Positions 6,655-8,980 of a stretch of 8,980 nt of DNA are shown here, one piece after another. Numbering within the stretch: position 1 is the first letter of the stretch; the number at the start of each line of letters is the position of its first letter. The notes beneath the pieces are model-generated. The model did no database searches. It worked only from the letters and a program-made list of their open reading frames with translations, and was not told where the DNA came from. Where the stretch lies: NCBI GenBank assembly GCA_031279965.1, contig JAITHM010000102.1, positions 1 to 8,980 of the forward strand. The letters are read 5' to 3'. A program made the position numbers and the translations under genes. The DNA is from Spirochaetaceae bacterium. GTDB lineage: Bacteria > Spirochaetota > Spirochaetia > Treponematales > Breznakiellaceae.

Positions 6655-6686
6655 AGATGCCTGAATGCAGGCATTCGGTGCCTTTT
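6655..6686 (+). repeat. Two overlapping, mutually exclusive hairpins
   Basis: ATGCCTG-AATG-CAGGCAT (6657-6674) forms a 7-bp stem. AGGCA-TTCGG-TGCCT (6669-6683) forms a 5-bp stem followed by TTT, giving a TTTT run at 6683-6686. The two share AGGCA at 6669-6673 and cannot form together. The second looks like a weak intrinsic terminator. No transcript crossing this segment is proven. Confidence 0.35.
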
Positions 6687-6717
6687 GCCGCCTAATTTTT
6701 CTGTCAATCTATTTCAG

Positions 6718-6747
6718 GACATGACAAAACTGCATCTTCGTCATGTC
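6718..6747. repeat. 8-bp inverted repeat upstream of the lipoprotein gene
   Basis: GACATGAC (6718-6725) and GTCATGTC (6740-6747) are perfect inverted repeats separated by 14 bp. The centre-to-centre distance is 22 bp, about two helical turns, as in operators bound by a dimer on one DNA face. It ends 23 bp before the probable -10 of the lipoprotein gene. Confidence 0.45.
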
Positions 6748-6770
6748 TACTGTCCATTGATCGTGTTTTA

Positions 6771-6779
6771 TGGTAAAAT
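6771..6779 (+). promoter_or_regulatory. Candidate extended -10 promoter of the lipoprotein gene
   Basis: TGGTAAAAT matches TGn plus a five-of-six -10 hexamer (TAAAAT). No good -35 lies 17-18 bp upstream. It abuts the ATG at 6780, so a transcript from here would begin near 6786 and would favour the ATG at 6795 as the translated start. Confidence 0.35.
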
Positions 6780-7994
6780 ATGTCTGTGAATTATATGCGT
6801 TTTTTGATAATTGTTGGAGCTATGGTGCTTTTATGCGGCTGTTCGCGTTCGGGTACGCTTTCCATTGAGCGAGAAGATTTGGCGGTTTTTGAAATTGGCG
6901 TTTTTGAAGATGAATTAGATCTTTTCAATCTTGAAGGCCGCGGTATTCTTAAAAAAACAGAACTAACAATGCGTGATGGACAATTTTTTATTGTCAATGG
7001 TGTAAGCGGAAAAGTTGTCCGTTATAATTCCTACGGGGATCTTCTTTTTATGATTTATAATGAAGAAACGAATCCTCGGCTTCTTAACTTGAAGCAAAAA
7101 ACAGAAGGAGCTGCGGAAACACGTTGGGCGCATGCCTGGGCGCTGCAAGAACCATCATATATTGCTGTTGACTCGCAGAAAAAGATCTTTGTTGTTGATA
7201 AGCTGCCACCGGAGCGTCATAGTTTGGATACAACGGAAAAAGCAATACTCGACAGCATTGTACTGTGCTTTGACGAAACAGGCCGGTTTATTGAGTATTT
7301 AGGGCAGGAAGGGCCGGGAAGTACGCCGTTCGCCCGGGTTGAAGGACTGTGGACTTCGCAGGATGACAGCATCGTTGTTGCAAGCCGTTTTTCAAAAGGC
7401 ATTAGAGTATATTGTTTTGATTCAAGCGGCAGTCATCGGACAACGCTTCAATTTGATAACGAACGGCTGCCGATTCCCGAAGAAAAACAGGGAGTCATTA
7501 TGACAGTTGAAAGTATCACTGTTGCACCTGACATGCCGCTTCTCTATCTTAAAATCAATTATTATCGCAGAATTATTGATACGGCAGTCAATGCCTCTGC
7601 TGGTGTTGAGGTAGACAGTTCCTGGCTTTGGGTTGTTGATATGGAAAGTGGAGAATATATCCGCCACATTGAAATTCCTTTTTATGAATCGCTGATCACA
7701 GAGAACAATAAGAAGACCAGTGAACAACTTGTGTATTCACTCTTTGGCGCGGCAAATGGGGAAAAACTTTTTTTCTATGTTCCTGTTGAAGAAGGTTATG
7801 CCATTATGATACTTCAAGCTGATGAAACACTTAAACAGCGGCGTGGTACTATTAAAGTGAATCCTGATGAACTTGAATATATAACATTTAATGTATCTGC
7901 TGATGGCGTGCTTTCCGCGCTGCTTGCCAATAATTTTAACGTTCGCCTTGTATGGTGGCGTACTGATAAGCTTGCCCGCGAAATGGGATCTTAA
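6780..7994 (+). CDS. Predicted lipoprotein with beta-propeller-like repeats, function unknown
   Basis: A 404-residue protein with an N-terminal lipoprotein signal: hydrophobic core FLIIVGAMVLL followed by LCGC, with Cys21 as the likely lipidated residue, so it is exported and membrane anchored. The ATG at 6795 (six residues in) gives a more compact signal peptide and is an equally good or better start; neither has a clear Shine-Dalgarno. The mature part has repeated strand-turn units such as QFFIVNGVSGKVVRYNSYG, YIAVDSQKKIFVVDK and SIVVASRFSKGIRVYCFD, reminiscent of NHL or six-bladed propellers. It ends with a conserved-looking segment VSADGVLSALLANN then VWWRTDKL. It resembles an uncharacterised spirochaete lipoprotein family, but I cannot name its function. 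The TAA stop overlaps the stop of the convergent YggT gene by 4 bp. Confidence 0.82.
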   Translation: MSVNYMRFLIIVGAMVLLCGCSRSGTLSIEREDLAVFEIGVFEDELDLFNLEGRGILKKTELTMRDGQFFIVNGVSGKVVRYNSYGDLLFMIYNEETNPRLLNLKQKTEGAAETRWAHAWALQEPSYIAVDSQKKIFVVDKLPPERHSLDTTEKAILDSIVLCFDETGRFIEYLGQEGPGSTPFARVEGLWTSQDDSIVVASRFSKGIRVYCFDSSGSHRTTLQFDNERLPIPEEKQGVIMTVESITVAPDMPLLYLKINYYRRIIDTAVNASAGVEVDSSWLWVVDMESGEYIRHIEIPFYESLITENNKKTSEQLVYSLFGAANGEKLFFYVPVEEGYAIMILQADETLKQRRGTIKVNPDELEYITFNVSADGVLSALLANNFNVRLVWWRTDKLAREMGS

Positions 7995-8581
7995 AAGGGT
8001 AAATTCAGCAGAAAAGCAGCGGCATGTTTTACAAAAAATGCAAGTGTACAGAAAATTCCGATTATCCCAATAATTGAAATAATAATTGTTGCAAGATAGT
8101 GAACGATACGATGATGAAAAAAAATGCGCGAAACGCGATAAAGCACAGGACGTGATATATGATCAATGATGCTCCAGAATGGCGCATAAATATCGGCACT
8201 GATGCAGTATGCGATAAGGCGTAAAAACAGAACAATACCAATAAAGCCCAACACAAATGAAAGCGCTGACCACACAATTGAAAGCAACAGCGCAAACAAA
8301 AAACCGGCGGTAATAGTTCCTGTGCTGGCAATATGAACAAAAATGTTCCCCAAAATATTTAATACGGCAAGCGCTGCGATGGGCGAAAGATCAACAACAC
8401 CAGGAGTAAGAACCCGGAAACGGCGAAACCACAATAAATAAGGATCAGTTATTTTACAAAGGTAATCATAAAAGAATCCCAAACGAATACCGCTAAACCA
8501 TGAAAGTATAATGCGAATAAAAATTACAAATGAATAGAGGGCAAGTATTCTGCTTAGAAAAAAAAATATTTGTTGTAACAT
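7991..8581 (-). CDS. YggT family integral membrane protein (two YggT repeats)
   Basis: A 196-residue, strongly hydrophobic protein with two tandem YggT-type units. The first has RIILSWF (23-29), TDPYLLWFRR (45-54) and DLSPIAAL (64-71), the family signature. The second, about 95-180, is more divergent, with RLIAYCIS (121-128) and IIDHISRPVLYRVSRIF (138-154). Roughly four to five membrane helices are visible, as in the two-repeat E. coli YggT. The family sits in the cytoplasmic membrane and has been linked to osmotic adaptation and, in other phyla, to cell-envelope or plastid organisation; its molecular role is unsettled. The ATG at 8581 follows the dnaE TAA by three nt, and its GGAG ribosome site lies within the last dnaE codons, so it is co-transcribed with and translationally coupled to dnaE. 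Its stop shares TTAA with the convergent lipoprotein gene. Confidence 0.88.
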   Translation of the reverse strand: MLQQIFFFLSRILALYSFVIFIRIILSWFSGIRLGFFYDYLCKITDPYLLWFRRFRVLTPGVVDLSPIAALAVLNILGNIFVHIASTGTITAGFLFALLLSIVWSALSFVLGFIGIVLFLRLIAYCISADIYAPFWSIIDHISRPVLYRVSRIFFHHRIVHYLATIIISIIGIIGIFCTLAFFVKHAAAFLLNLPF

Positions 8582-8584
8582 ACG

Positions 8585-8980
8585 TTACTCCGTCCACACT
8601 TCGTCAACACATGCGGCATCTTTAAGCTCATTTATATGAATGTCTTGCCCAGATGTACGCAACGATGAAGTTGTTTTAATTACAACTTCGCCGCATTCAC
8701 GTGGAAGATGAAAATAGACCGTGCAGTTCCCTCCATGAGACGAGATGCAGTCCTTAAGCGGCAGCAAAGTTTCTTCACGGACAAGGGCTTTTGTCGCAAG
8801 CCGGATGTGAACTTCACTTAATGGCCTTTCGGCAAGCTGATTCATATCAAGCACGCTCTCAACCTGAAAGCAGAGTTTGCCCTCGCGGTTGTATTCGGGA
8901 AAGCCTTGCAGCGCGGCTATCTGGTCATTGTCGATTTTGCGCGAAAACGCTTCCCACACTCCCGCGAAAAAAACAAGCTC
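8585..8980 (-). CDS. dnaE: DNA polymerase III subunit alpha, C-terminal fragment (start beyond window)
   Basis: The frame is open to the right edge, starting GAG-CTT-GTT; only the last 131 residues are present. DnaE is the replicative polymerase catalytic subunit. The visible piece matches its C-terminal OB-fold and tail rather than the catalytic palm: ELVFFAGVWEAFSRKIDNDQ, then GFPEYNREGKLCFQVESVLDM as OB-fold strands, then a region with VHIRLATKAL, CTVYFHLP and GEVVIKTTSSLRTSG before the terminal VDEVWTE. This is the part that binds single-stranded DNA and the clamp-loader tau subunit in characterised enzymes. The GTG at 8959 is an internal valine codon, not a start. The gene overlaps the ribosome site of yggT. 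Polymerase domains are outside the window, so the name rests on the tail alone. Confidence 0.8.
   Translation of the reverse strand, partial: ELVFFAGVWEAFSRKIDNDQIAALQGFPEYNREGKLCFQVESVLDMNQLAERPLSEVHIRLATKALVREETLLPLKDCISSHGGNCTVYFHLPRECGEVVIKTTSSLRTSGQDIHINELKDAACVDEVWTE
8589..8592 (-). promoter_or_regulatory. Ribosome binding site of the YggT gene, inside the dnaE 3' end
   Basis: GGAG (minus strand) spans the last Thr-Glu codons and the first base of the stop in dnaE (ACG GAG TAA), at a spacing that serves the ATG at 8581. Ribosomes ending dnaE would stop right over the next start, a typical coupling arrangement. Confidence 0.65.

Larger units (their letters stand above)
6436..6779. other. 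344-bp intergenic region between divergent genes, with a GC-rich island
   Basis: I find no convincing gene here. The left end holds the lipid kinase promoter and the right end the probable lipoprotein promoter. Between them, 6491-6600 is about 65% G+C by hand count (72 of 110), far above the flanking AT-rich non-coding DNA, and the region carries several inverted repeats, listed separately. The open frames on both strands (6562-6789 plus, 6432-6638 minus) lack ribosome sites, use an unusual amino-acid mix, and run through or against the promoters. The island could be a dispersed repeat, a structured RNA or a decayed gene; the sequence alone does not decide. Confidence 0.6.

Noticed and set aside
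6562..6789. 75-codon plus-strand open frame in the intergenic island
   Set aside because: No ribosome site, Cys-rich atypical composition, runs through hairpins and into the lipoprotein start; best read as non-coding.
8585..8959. Separate 124-codon gene starting at GTG 8959
   Set aside because: The frame stays open to the window edge and the sequence reads as the OB-fold tail of DnaE, so the GTG is an internal valine codon.
1..8980. CRISPR array, tRNA, rRNA, transposase or phage genes
   Set aside because: No regularly spaced repeats, no cloverleaf or rRNA signatures, and no integrase or transposase motifs were seen in any frame.

Overview
The window looks like chromosomal DNA of a spirochaete, most likely Treponema or a close relative. 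This rests on the style of the genes, not on a database search. There is the 3' end of a DnaE-type polymerase directly followed by a YggT-family membrane protein, a lipoprotein with a relaxed lipobox, and a very large hybrid histidine kinase with a long helical tail after its HPt domain. A 15-bp homopolymeric G/C tract also fits, since such tracts are known phase-variable elements in treponemes. Gene packing is very tight: overlapping stops, overlapping start/stop pairs, and only two non-coding gaps longer than 100 bp.

Layout. (1) 1-872 (+): 3' part of a GH57/DUF1957 glycoside hydrolase, probably alpha-glucan branching type, entering from the left edge. (2) 860-1738 (-): PHP-family phosphoesterase related to RNase AM/YciV, tail-to-tail with the GH57 gene and overlapping it by 13 bp. 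(3) 1728-2120 (-): a small Ala-rich helical protein of unknown function, overlapping the PHP gene by 11 bp. A 152-bp gap with promoter-like sequences lies upstream of it. (4) 2273-5479 (-): a 1068-residue orphan hybrid histidine kinase with 6 TM segments, PAS, HisKA, HATPase, a degenerate receiver, a canonical receiver, HPt and a helical tail. It ends in a C15 run that encodes five prolines two codons before the stop. (5) 5476-6435 (-): a diacylglycerol-kinase-fold lipid kinase whose TGA overlaps the kinase ATG. (6) 6436-6779: a 344-bp intergenic region with a strong promoter for the lipid kinase operon, several inverted repeats and a GC-rich island. (7) 6780-7994 (+): a predicted lipoprotein with beta-propeller-like repeats. 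(8) 7991-8581 (-): a two-repeat YggT-family membrane protein. (9) 8585-8980 (-): the C-terminus of DNA polymerase III alpha, running off the right edge.

The lipid kinase and sensor kinase are evidently co-transcribed and translationally coupled, which suggests a membrane-lipid or membrane-stress signalling unit, although nothing in the sequence proves it. The most notable non-gene signal is the C15 tract at the 3' end of the sensor kinase. Slippage there would swap the last few residues of the protein rather than switch it off. The GC-rich, hairpin-bearing intergenic island is the second most interesting element. I see no CRISPR array, tRNA, rRNA, transposase or phage gene.
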